This document shows positions 1 to 6,228 of a stretch of 15,056 nt of DNA, one piece after another. The stretch's first letter is position 1. Each line of letters begins with the position of its first letter. The notes under the pieces are model-generated. The model had not been told where the DNA came from, made no database searches, and saw only the letters and a list, made by a program, of their open reading frames with translations. The position numbers and the translations under genes were made by a program. This DNA comes from Pseudobdellovibrionaceae bacterium (lineage in GTDB: Bacteria > Bdellovibrionota > Bdellovibrionia > Bdellovibrionales > Bdellovibrionaceae), in contig JACMRP010000366.1 in NCBI GenBank assembly GCA_014376325.1, positions 1 to 15,056 of the forward strand, in the 5' to 3' direction.

Positions 1-36
1 CTGACTATGATTTTTGCAACCACGGAGGGATCACAT

Positions 37-1563
37 ATGAAACGCATTTTATTCGTCAGCGCGTTGCTCATCAGTTCGCAAGTATTCGCGGGGGAATACT
101 TAGTGAAATATCGCAACAGTTCTGCATTCTCAGCTCTGAGCACAATGTCTCAAAGCCAACAACTTCAAGTCTTGGACAACCACACGGTTGGCAACATCGT
201 TCTTGTCGATGTCAATAAAAGTAAGGAAGCAGTAATCCTTGCTTCATTGCTGAGCAACCCGGATATCGAGTACGTTGTACCGAACTTCCAATTGCACACT
301 TTTAGCGCACCATTGGACACAGCGGCATTAAAAGCTCAGTGGGCCGTTGCAAAAGTACAAGTTGAAGCGGCTTGGACCAAAGCGGGCAACCGTGGCAATA
401 AGAGGGTCATCGTTGCTGTCATCGACACGGGAGTTGATTACAAACACGATTCATTGGCTAAAAACATGATGGCTGGTTTCGACTTCACGAATAACAGCAA
501 TGATCCAATGGACAAAACAGGAGCACAAAACCCTGGTCACGGGACACACTGTGCAGGCGTCATCGGCGCAACTGGCTTAGTAGACCAAGGAACTATCGGG
601 ATCAGCCCGGAAGTCACTTTGATGCCACTTCGTTTCTTAACTGAAAACGGATCGGGCGATTTGAACAACGCGATCAAAGCGATCGATTACGCGATTGCTA
701 ACGGCGCGATGGTCATCTCTGCATCTTGGGGTGCTTCGGTTCCTCGCTCAACGGCAGCTCCTTTGCTTGAAGCAATTAAGCGTGCTGATGACAAAGGTGT
801 GATTTTCGTTTCTGCCGCGGCAAACGACGGTAAAAACAATGACACAACCGAAGTTTATCCTGCGAACAATGGTTTACCGAATTCAATCACCGTTGCGGCT
901 TCTGGTCCTAACGATGAAAAACCATCATGGTCTAACTTCGGAACTGCAAAAGTTCACGTGGCGGCTCCTGGTTTGAATATTCTCAGCACTTTGCCGCAAA
1001 ATAAATACGGCGAACTTTCTGGAACTTCGATGGCAACTCCATTGGTTTCTGGTTTGGTTGCTCTCTTGAAAGCACAGGATGCGACTCTAACGGGTGCACA
1101 AATCCGCGCGATCTTGCAAACTTCTGGCGCGAAGGCTCAGATCCAAACGGCTTGTAACTGCCGCGTGGATGCTTTGAATGCGGTCGACGTGATTATTTCT
1201 AAGAAATTGGTTGTTGTTCCGGCTGCTGCCACTATCGGCACTGGCGAGAAAATCGATTTCTCGGTTCTTCACGGAAAAGCTCCCTTTAAATTCGTCAGCA
1301 GCAAGCCAGCAGTGGCAACTGTTTCTGAAACGGGTGCTTTGACGGCAGTTGCGAACGGCGCGACGGTCATTTCGGTGACCGACGCTGCAGGCGCTACGGC
1401 GATGTCTTTGGACATCAATGTGGGTGCGAAGCCATCTGCTCCGAACCCACCGGGCGGCGATCCAGGAAACCCTGGAACTCCGGGCGAATGCCCGATCGGC
1501 AGCCCAGAGCTTTGCCAAATCATCTGCCAAATCCAGCCTGACCTCCCATTCTGTAACAAGTAA
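37..1563 (+). CDS. Secreted subtilisin-like serine protease (S8 family) with Ig-like domain and cysteine tail
   Basis: 508 aa. I start at ATG 37 because GGAGGGA (24-30) sits at the right distance and a signal peptide follows directly (residues 1-18, cleavage after VFA). An in-frame ATG at 7 would put 10 odd residues before the signal. Domains: I9-type propeptide about 20-90; peptidase S8 about 120-390 with Asp130 (VIDTG), His168 (GHGTH), oxyanion Asn263 and Ser331 (GTSMATP), a complete catalytic set; a Big_2-like Ig fold about 390-463; a Pro/Gly-rich linker 466-483; a tail with Cys485, Cys493, Cys497 and Cys506. Family knowledge: secreted, self-processing endoprotease. The tail is not part of the S8 fold, and two disulfides or a surface anchor are inference. 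It is monocistronic, closed by the terminator at 1585-1619. The protease call is firm; substrate and role (for example prey degradation) are unknown. Confidence 0.95.
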   Translation: MKRILFVSALLISSQVFAGEYLVKYRNSSAFSALSTMSQSQQLQVLDNHTVGNIVLVDVNKSKEAVILASLLSNPDIEYVVPNFQLHTFSAPLDTAALKAQWAVAKVQVEAAWTKAGNRGNKRVIVAVIDTGVDYKHDSLAKNMMAGFDFTNNSNDPMDKTGAQNPGHGTHCAGVIGATGLVDQGTIGISPEVTLMPLRFLTENGSGDLNNAIKAIDYAIANGAMVISASWGASVPRSTAAPLLEAIKRADDKGVIFVSAAANDGKNNDTTEVYPANNGLPNSITVAASGPNDEKPSWSNFGTAKVHVAAPGLNILSTLPQNKYGELSGTSMATPLVSGLVALLKAQDATLTGAQIRAILQTSGAKAQIQTACNCRVDALNAVDVIISKKLVVVPAAATIGTGEKIDFSVLHGKAPFKFVSSKPAVATVSETGALTAVANGATVISVTDAAGATAMSLDINVGAKPSAPNPPGGDPGNPGTPGECPIGSPELCQIICQIQPDLPFCNK

Positions 1564-1584
1564 ACAGAACAGGAACATAGGTTC

Positions 1585-1619
1585 AAAAAAAGCCCTGGGG
1601 AAACCCGGGGCTTTTTTTT
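1585..1619. terminator. Strong Rho-independent terminator after the subtilase gene, probably bidirectional
   Basis: A 9-bp GC-rich stem (1591-1599 with 1604-1612, one G-U pair on the + strand) closes a GAAA loop and is followed by eight T. A run of A precedes the stem, so the minus strand also reads as a hairpin (one A-C or C-A mismatch) followed by a T run. It starts 22 nt after the subtilase stop and could also stop transcription arriving from the convergent lipoprotein operon. Confidence 0.9.
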
Positions 1620-1668
1620 AGGTACCAGGTCCCTTTTGTGAGGGACTCACAAAGGCGACCTGGTACCT
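1620..1668. repeat. 49-nt near-perfect palindrome, REP-like or structured element
   Basis: Outer arms AGGTACCAGGTC (1620-1631) and GACCTGGTACCT (1657-1668) are exact reverse complements. The inner arms 1632-1642 and 1646-1655 also pair, leaving one bulged T, one bulged C (1656) and a GGA loop. About 22 base pairs form in total. It lies directly after the subtilase terminator in a convergent intergenic region, a typical place for REP/BIME palindromes. No second copy occurs in this window, so repeat-family membership is inference; it could also be a processing or transcription-stop structure. Confidence 0.6.
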
Positions 1669-1723
1669 TTCTGGCCGGAAAGGGATGGCCCTGGTTTTGC
1701 TTTGCTAGTGAGTTGCGGTTTTG

Positions 1724-1761
1724 GAGTGATCATTATGGCCCTGGAAATTTTTTGATCACTC
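1724..1761. repeat. 9-bp inverted repeat spanning the lipoprotein stop codon
   Basis: GAGTGATCA (1724-1732) and TGATCACTC (1753-1761) are perfect reverse complements with a 20-nt loop. The right arm contains the stop codon of the minus-strand lipoprotein gene (1756-1758). No T run follows on the minus strand, so it is not a classic terminator; a 3'-end stabiliser or a factor-dependent stop is possible. The loop carries ATGGCCCTGG (1735-1744), which also occurs at 1685-1694. Confidence 0.45.
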
Positions 1762-2595
1762 TTTGGCAGCTAGTTTCTCGAGGGCTTCGGCTTTTTCTGT
1801 GAGGTTTTCTCGGAAGTGCTTCTTCTGTTTTTCAGTCAAGGTTTGCAGCAGCTGGTAAACGAACTTCTCAAGTTCCTGCTGGTATGTGTCCATGGCTTTC
1901 TGAAATGCGGCAGAGTTGAAGCGGTTCCGGTCCACCGCGAAGTCCGTCACAAAAGTTTTTAACTTTTCCGGAGTCTTCCGCGCCGTCGAAAACTGATCCA
2001 AAACGAAGAGCTTATTAGTTAATTGCTGTTCCAGGGGGAAAGGGTTCGCGTCCAAATGAATGTCCAAAAGCTTGTCCTGATCGTCCGTCAGCGAATCTAT
2101 CCACAGATCCGTCCATCGAAGATACTTCTTACGAGCTTCTTGACGGGCCTTCTTGCTATTTTGAATCTTCTCGTGATCCTCTACATTCTTTTCTCGGACA
2201 GTTTTTTCAAAATGTTCTAACTGCTCTGAAGTCGCGGTCGTCACGAACTTAACGGTCGTCGCGGCGAAGTAAGGCCCGAGTGCTCGGCCGGCATCCAAAG
2301 TTTCTTTAAAAAAAGTATGAAATTTTTCAGAGCTCAACTTTGCGGCGCCCGGAGCAAACTGAGTTTCGAGTTCGCGCAGTTGTGACGCCCATTTCGGAAA
2401 TTGTTCTTTGCGAAGGCGCGCGATATCGCGTTTTAGATCTAGTTTGAGTTCTTTGCTCTGGGAAGAGCTGATGTCGAAGTAATCATCCACGCTCGAGGCA
2501 ATATAAGTGTCCGCCCAGTTCACCGCAACGTCTAGACGCGAGCAACCGATCAACAAACTGAAACCAACGAGCGAGATTATGAGGGTTTTATTCAT
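1756..2595 (-). CDS. DUF6279-like lipoprotein
   Basis: 279 aa. The N-terminus is a lipoprotein signal: a short basic start, a hydrophobic stretch and lipobox LIGC with Cys18, then Ser at +2, which in Gram-negatives usually allows outer-membrane sorting. After the anchor comes VDDYFD (36-41), then a long charged helical protein rich in Lys, Glu and Gln. This opening, with a helix containing many acidic and basic residues followed by FPKWASQLREL, resembles the DUF6279 lipoprotein family, whose function is not known to me. It is the last gene of the dihydroorotase operon: its ATG overlaps the end of the YciB-like gene by 8 nt, which suggests translational coupling. Lipoprotein call firm, family call from memory of the pattern. 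Confidence 0.8.
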   Translation of the reverse strand: MNKTLIISLVGFSLLIGCSRLDVAVNWADTYIASSVDDYFDISSSQSKELKLDLKRDIARLRKEQFPKWASQLRELETQFAPGAAKLSSEKFHTFFKETLDAGRALGPYFAATTVKFVTTATSEQLEHFEKTVREKNVEDHEKIQNSKKARQEARKKYLRWTDLWIDSLTDDQDKLLDIHLDANPFPLEQQLTNKLFVLDQFSTARKTPEKLKTFVTDFAVDRNRFNSAAFQKAMDTYQQELEKFVYQLLQTLTEKQKKHFRENLTEKAEALEKLAAKE

Positions 2596-3226
2596 TCCTT
2601 ATATTAGCGAGGGAATGGCGTAGATAAAAGACTTCAAGACCTAAATACACAACAAAACTGACGGTGAATCCCACGCCCTTCAGCAGGGCCCAGTTCGTGG
2701 TACTCCAGTCGATCGCGGCCCAAGTCGCAAGTCCCGTATGGATCGCGAAAAAGAAACCGGTTCGCCACGTAACACCAAACAATTTGGACTTCACCGCGTC
2801 CGGAAACGTCTGACCCTGTTTTTCGGCCATCACGACCAACAAAGGTTTTCGCATCACGCAAGAGCCCCACAGCGCTAATGCAAAGGCCCCTTCCATCAGC
2901 GCGGGCTGAAGCTTAAACCAGATACCCTCGCTCGAAATCAGGGAAACTCCGCCCAGGATTAACAACAACCCGTTTCCGATCCACGTCATCGTTGAAACTC
3001 TGCGATGTTTGACGAGTTCAAAAACGATTTCACCCACACCGAAAATCATACCGGCAATCAGGCCTGCGATGACACCGTAATTTTCTTCGATGACAGTGAA
3101 CGCGATCAGCGGAAGTAAGCCACCAAAGAAAAAGCTGAGCGCGGCTTGTTTACCCTTGGAATTAGTGGGTGGAAGTGGCTGCAAAGTTGACCCCGAGCCC
3201 GGTCGACGGCAAAATAAGTTGGTCAT
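2588..3226 (-). CDS. YciB-like inner membrane protein (intracellular septation protein A family)
   Basis: Up to 212 aa with about six hydrophobic segments (roughly 28-46, 51-71, 82-98, 108-125, 154-172, 183-202). The order of segments and the features HRRVSTMTWI, LILGGVSL and VMRKPLLVVM match the YciB/IspZ family, whose E. coli member is an inner membrane protein linked to envelope integrity and septation. The first 25 or so residues are not part of the family fold and overlap the end of the dihydroorotase gene by 65 nt. The ATG at 3226 has a weak GGA just upstream; an in-frame TTG at 3184, preceded by GGGG at a normal distance, would cut the overlap to 23 nt and is a real alternative. It sits between pyrC and the lipoprotein in an overlapping operon. 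Family call good, exact start open. Confidence 0.8.
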   Translation of the reverse strand: MTNLFCRRPGSGSTLQPLPPTNSKGKQAALSFFFGGLLPLIAFTVIEENYGVIAGLIAGMIFGVGEIVFELVKHRRVSTMTWIGNGLLLILGGVSLISSEGIWFKLQPALMEGAFALALWGSCVMRKPLLVVMAEKQGQTFPDAVKSKLFGVTWRTGFFFAIHTGLATWAAIDWSTTNWALLKGVGFTVSFVVYLGLEVFYLRHSLANIRNE

Positions 3227-4520
3227 TTTCCATGACGGTACGGCCGAGCAAAATCGTGTGTGTCGGCCAACCGGTGACTTTCATTCCGTCATAAGGTGTC
3301 CAGCCACATTTGCTGACGATCCAGTCGTTCGTGATCGTGCGGGTTTTTTTCATGTCGACCACGGTGAAGTCAGCGTCGTAGCCAATTTCGATGCGCCCTT
3401 TGTTTTGCACCCCAAATACGCGTCGTGGATTTTCGGTTACGAGCTGAGTAAAATGCGCGAGTGAAAGTCGACCCGCATTCACGTGATTTAACATCACCGG
3501 AATCAAGGTTTGAACTCCAGGCATGCCCGAAGGACTTTGGGGGTAAGGACGTTCTTTTTCTTCGCGAGTGTGCGGAGCATGATCCGAACCGATGACGTCG
3601 ACCGTACCGTCCAGCACGGCCTGCCAGATGCGATCCATGTGGCGCTTTTCGCGAATCGGTGGATTCTGCTGCGCAAAGTTTTTTAAACGATCATAACAAT
3701 CTGGCGCATACAGAGTTAAATGCTGCGGCAACGCTTCGACGGTGGCGACGTCTTTTTGATCTTTTAAAAAATCCATCTCTTCCGCAGAGGAAACGTGCAG
3801 AACGTGGACGGGACGTCCGGTTTTGCGCGCTAAACGGATCAACTTCTGCGTCGAGATCATGGCGGTTTCAACGTCCCGCCAAACCGGATGATTGTGCACG
3901 TCGTGCGAATCTTCGGCGATCGCGCGTCGTTCACGCAAGCGGGCTTCGTCTTCAGAGTGCACGATCACACGTCGTACGCCTGAACGGAGAATTCGTTCGA
4001 GCACGGATTCTTCGTCAACGAGCAAGCTGCCGGTAGAGCTTCCCATAAAAATTTTTGTCCCTGAGCAGTGGGGCAGAAGTTCCAAAGTTTTAATTTGATC
4101 CGCGTTTTCTGGAGAAGCGCCAATAAAAAATGCGTAATGGGCATGGCAGCGATTTTTCGCGCGATTCAATTTGTCTTCAAGGCTTTCGCGAGTTGTCGTC
4201 GATGGTGAAGTGTTCGGCATTTCAAAAATAGTGGTGACGCCGCCCATGACCGCCGCCCGGGTTCCGCTTTCAAGATCTTCTTTATGGACAAGTCCCGGCT
4301 CCCGAAAATGAACTTGAGAGTCGATGACTCCCGGAAGTATGTGCAAGCCTTTTAAGTCCATTATTTTAGCGGATGCAGTTTTAATCCCAACCGCGATTTC
4401 GGCAATACGTCCGTCGCGGACTCCGAGGTCCAGTTGCGCTTCGTGCAAACCGTGGCCTTCTGCATTCGGAATCAGTACGGTCGCATTTTTCAAAACTAAA
4501 TCGAGAGGTAAATTCGGCAT
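3162..4520 (-). CDS. pyrC: Dihydroorotase, class I (PyrC type)
   Basis: 452 aa, the usual length for class I dihydroorotases. It interconverts N-carbamoyl-L-aspartate and L-dihydroorotate in cytosolic pyrimidine synthesis. Visible amidohydrolase features: VIDSQVHFREPG (65-76), GTKIF with Lys156, which fits the bridging carboxylated lysine, metal-site His188 (VHSEDE) and His242 (VLHVSS), NPPIREK (286-292), and Asp313 in GSDHAPHT. The first metal motif is normally HxH; here it is QVH with Gln69 at the first position. I recall this Gln in a subfamily still annotated as dihydroorotase, so activity is probable but not proven. Allantoinase or another cyclic amidohydrolase is the main alternative. 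It is the first gene of a minus-strand operon overlapping the YciB-like gene; its start lies 56 nt from the divergent gene at 4577. Confidence 0.85.
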   Translation of the reverse strand: MPNLPLDLVLKNATVLIPNAEGHGLHEAQLDLGVRDGRIAEIAVGIKTASAKIMDLKGLHILPGVIDSQVHFREPGLVHKEDLESGTRAAVMGGVTTIFEMPNTSPSTTTRESLEDKLNRAKNRCHAHYAFFIGASPENADQIKTLELLPHCSGTKIFMGSSTGSLLVDEESVLERILRSGVRRVIVHSEDEARLRERRAIAEDSHDVHNHPVWRDVETAMISTQKLIRLARKTGRPVHVLHVSSAEEMDFLKDQKDVATVEALPQHLTLYAPDCYDRLKNFAQQNPPIREKRHMDRIWQAVLDGTVDVIGSDHAPHTREEKERPYPQSPSGMPGVQTLIPVMLNHVNAGRLSLAHFTQLVTENPRRVFGVQNKGRIEIGYDADFTVVDMKKTRTITNDWIVSKCGWTPYDGMKVTGWPTHTILLGRTVMENDQLILPSTGLGVNFAATSTH

Positions 4521-4576
4521 CGCTTTAATCTATCATAGGAACACTTCTTTGGTCCAGACTGAAAGGAGGGGCTTTC
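4521..4576. promoter_or_regulatory. Short divergent promoter region with AAGGAGGGG ribosome binding site
   Basis: Only 56 nt separate the divergent genes. CTATCATAG (4530-4538) gives a -10-like TATGAT on the minus strand and TATCAT on the plus strand. I find no matching -35 box on either side, so the promoter call is weak. AAGGAGGGG (4563-4571) is a near-ideal Shine-Dalgarno for the plus-strand gene and decides its TTG start at 4577. Confidence 0.4.
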
Positions 4577-5497
4577 TTGACGTTCCGAGCAAAGGCCCGG
4601 AGAATCGATGCAAGCATGGAAAAATTTTTGGTATTTTGGAGTCTCAATAACGCAGTCATCATCGAAATATTGGTGGCGCTGATCCTAATTTCTACGATCT
4701 TTTTGGTGTACCGCGCCTTCTTCGGTCCTAAAGGTGTCGACACATTCGATACTTCGACGGCAGGCCCAAGTTTAAACACCGCACACATCGAAAAAACTCT
4801 GCAAAAAATCTTAGACCAACAGTCGAGCAAAGCGGCGAGCCCCGCCGGCGCAAGCAGCCATGCCGGAAGTGCCCCCGCGGAGCTCGTCAGAGAACTCACC
4901 TCGATGCGAACCGCGCTCGAAGAAAAAGAAAAACAGATTGTCGTTCTACAAGATAAGGCCGCAGCTGCCGTCAAAGCGGCAGCCGCTCCGGGCGCATCGC
5001 CAAGTGCCGAAGCCATAGCCCAGGCCGCGCAAGCCGCCGCCGGAATGGCTGAAAAAGAACGCGGCGATTACGAAGCAAAAATTAGAGAACTCGAAGCCCG
5101 CTTGGCGGAATACGAAATTATTTCTGAAGACATCGCGGATCTTTCTTTTTTTAAAGAAGAAAACCAACGACTCACAAAAGAGCTTGAAGGCCTTCGCAAT
5201 ATGGCCGCTTCGGTTTCCAAGCAAGCAAACGCGGTCGCACCAGAAGCCATGCTGACAAACCCTGTTCCCGTCGCACAAGCGCCAGCGCCTGCTGTACAGG
5301 CTCCAGTCGCGGCCATCCCGCCCGCAGCAACTGTAGCAGAAGCTGCTGCCGTTCCGGACATCAAAGTGGATGATTCTTTGCTTGCTGATTTTGCTCAGGC
5401 CGTCGAGGGTCAAAAGGCCGCTGATGAAGCGCCTAAAAACAACGACGAAAACGAAAAACTTCTTGCGGAATTTGAAAATTTCAACAAAAAGAGCTGA
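4577..5497 (+). CDS. Membrane-anchored coiled-coil protein, Ala/Pro-rich, unknown function
   Basis: 306 aa from TTG 4577, chosen because AAGGAGGGG ends 5 nt before it. An in-frame ATG at 4616 (293 aa) has only a distant GGAG. The N-terminus is basic, followed by one membrane segment (about 26-48), so the rest faces either cytoplasm or periplasm; the basic start favours N-in with the bulk outside. Then come two probable coiled coils (about 100-133 and 157-210) separated by an Ala-rich stretch, a Pro/Ala/Val-rich linker (222-260) and an acidic tail. The tail holds two similar short motifs, DDSLLADFAQ (265-274) and NEKLLAEFEN (292-301). I do not recognise a family. The stop is 2 nt before the HEAT-repeat gene, so they are cotranscribed. 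The layout suggests a scaffold or tether, which is inference. Confidence 0.8.
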   Translation: MTFRAKARRIDASMEKFLVFWSLNNAVIIEILVALILISTIFLVYRAFFGPKGVDTFDTSTAGPSLNTAHIEKTLQKILDQQSSKAASPAGASSHAGSAPAELVRELTSMRTALEEKEKQIVVLQDKAAAAVKAAAAPGASPSAEAIAQAAQAAAGMAEKERGDYEAKIRELEARLAEYEIISEDIADLSFFKEENQRLTKELEGLRNMAASVSKQANAVAPEAMLTNPVPVAQAPAPAVQAPVAAIPPAATVAEAAAVPDIKVDDSLLADFAQAVEGQKAADEAPKNNDENEKLLAEFENFNKKS

Positions 5498-5499
5498 TC

Positions 5500-6228
5500 A
5501 TGATTAAATCTTTTCTTTGCGTGGCACTGATATCTTGTTTGGCGACGCCTTTGTTCGCGGCCGTTCCTGTAAAAAATGTTGTGAACCCAAAAGTTTTTGA
5601 AATCCTCAGTCTCCCTGCGGAAAACCGGATGCAAGTGACCGGCAGCGGTGGTCAGGAATTTTACAAAGATTATATCGCCGTAGCCTTCTCCGAAAATCAA
5701 TCGATGCGTCTTCGTTGGCGCGCCCTGATGATGGCCGCCGAAACTCGCGGTGATAAAGCAACGCCCGATTTACTGAAGGCATCTGTACATAAACAGTGGT
5801 TTATGAGAAACGCTTCGTTGGTGGCCCTTTCAGAAACCAACCAGGGCGAGGCGCACATACTCGCTAAAAAACTTCTGAATGATAAAGCGTTGGTCGTGCG
5901 CACTGCGGCCGTTGAAGTCCTTCAAAAAAATCAGCGTCCCGAGGTGCGGGAATTGCTGTGGCAAGAACTTGATCGCAAACACAACTATCGAAACGCCGAA
6001 AGTTTGTGGATTCGTGGACAGATCGTTGATGCCCTTTCGCAAAAGCCTGCCGATTTTGAAATGAAAAATTTCACGAAATTGATTGGCGATAAAGACGCCC
6101 GCGTTCAAACGGCGGCGGTCCAAGGAATGGAAAAGCTGACCGGCGTGAAGCTAGGTGAAGCAAAAATGCCACGAGAGAAGTTAGTTCTCTTGTGGCAAGA
6201 TTACGTTCGCAAAGAAAATAAGCTCTAG
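5500..6228 (+). CDS. Secreted HEAT-repeat protein
   Basis: 242 aa. Residues 1-20 form a Sec signal peptide with cleavage after LFA, so the protein is probably periplasmic. The mature part is almost all alpha-helical with HEAT/armadillo-like units around 70-95, 100-127, 130-158, 165-180 and 196-215, marked by patterns such as VVRTAAVEVL and RVQTAAVQGM. Such folds bind other proteins and have no catalytic residues. It starts 2 nt after the coiled-coil gene, with AAGAG inside that gene's end as ribosome binding site; the pair may form an envelope complex (inference). Its last codons are unusual: residues 223-233 lie over a hairpin that works as a terminator on the opposite strand, and its TAG stop shares CTAG with the stop of the convergent lipoprotein gene. 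Confidence 0.85.
   Translation: MIKSFLCVALISCLATPLFAAVPVKNVVNPKVFEILSLPAENRMQVTGSGGQEFYKDYIAVAFSENQSMRLRWRALMMAAETRGDKATPDLLKASVHKQWFMRNASLVALSETNQGEAHILAKKLLNDKALVVRTAAVEVLQKNQRPEVRELLWQELDRKHNYRNAESLWIRGQIVDALSQKPADFEMKNFTKLIGDKDARVQTAAVQGMEKLTGVKLGEAKMPREKLVLLWQDYVRKENKL
6162..6197 (-). terminator. Rho-independent terminator of the lipoprotein gene, embedded in the HEAT gene
   Basis: Arms 6167-6179 and 6185-6197 form a 13-bp stem with a 5-nt loop (6180-6184). On the minus strand there is one A-C mismatch and the stem is followed directly by five T (plus-strand A at 6162-6166). It begins 27 nt after the minus-strand lipoprotein stop at 6225. On the plus strand the same stem has a G-U pair in place of the mismatch but no T run after it, so it should be directional. 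Confidence 0.75.

Noticed and set aside
1087..1586. Two long open frames on the minus strand opposite the subtilase C-terminus
   Set aside because: They lie opposite a gene with a complete catalytic set, have Arg/Ser/Trp-rich or Gly/Pro-rich translations without domains, and no ribosome binding site was evident.
3090..4098. Plus-strand open frames opposite pyrC and the YciB-like gene
   Set aside because: Translations are Arg/Ser-rich shadows of well-supported minus-strand genes.
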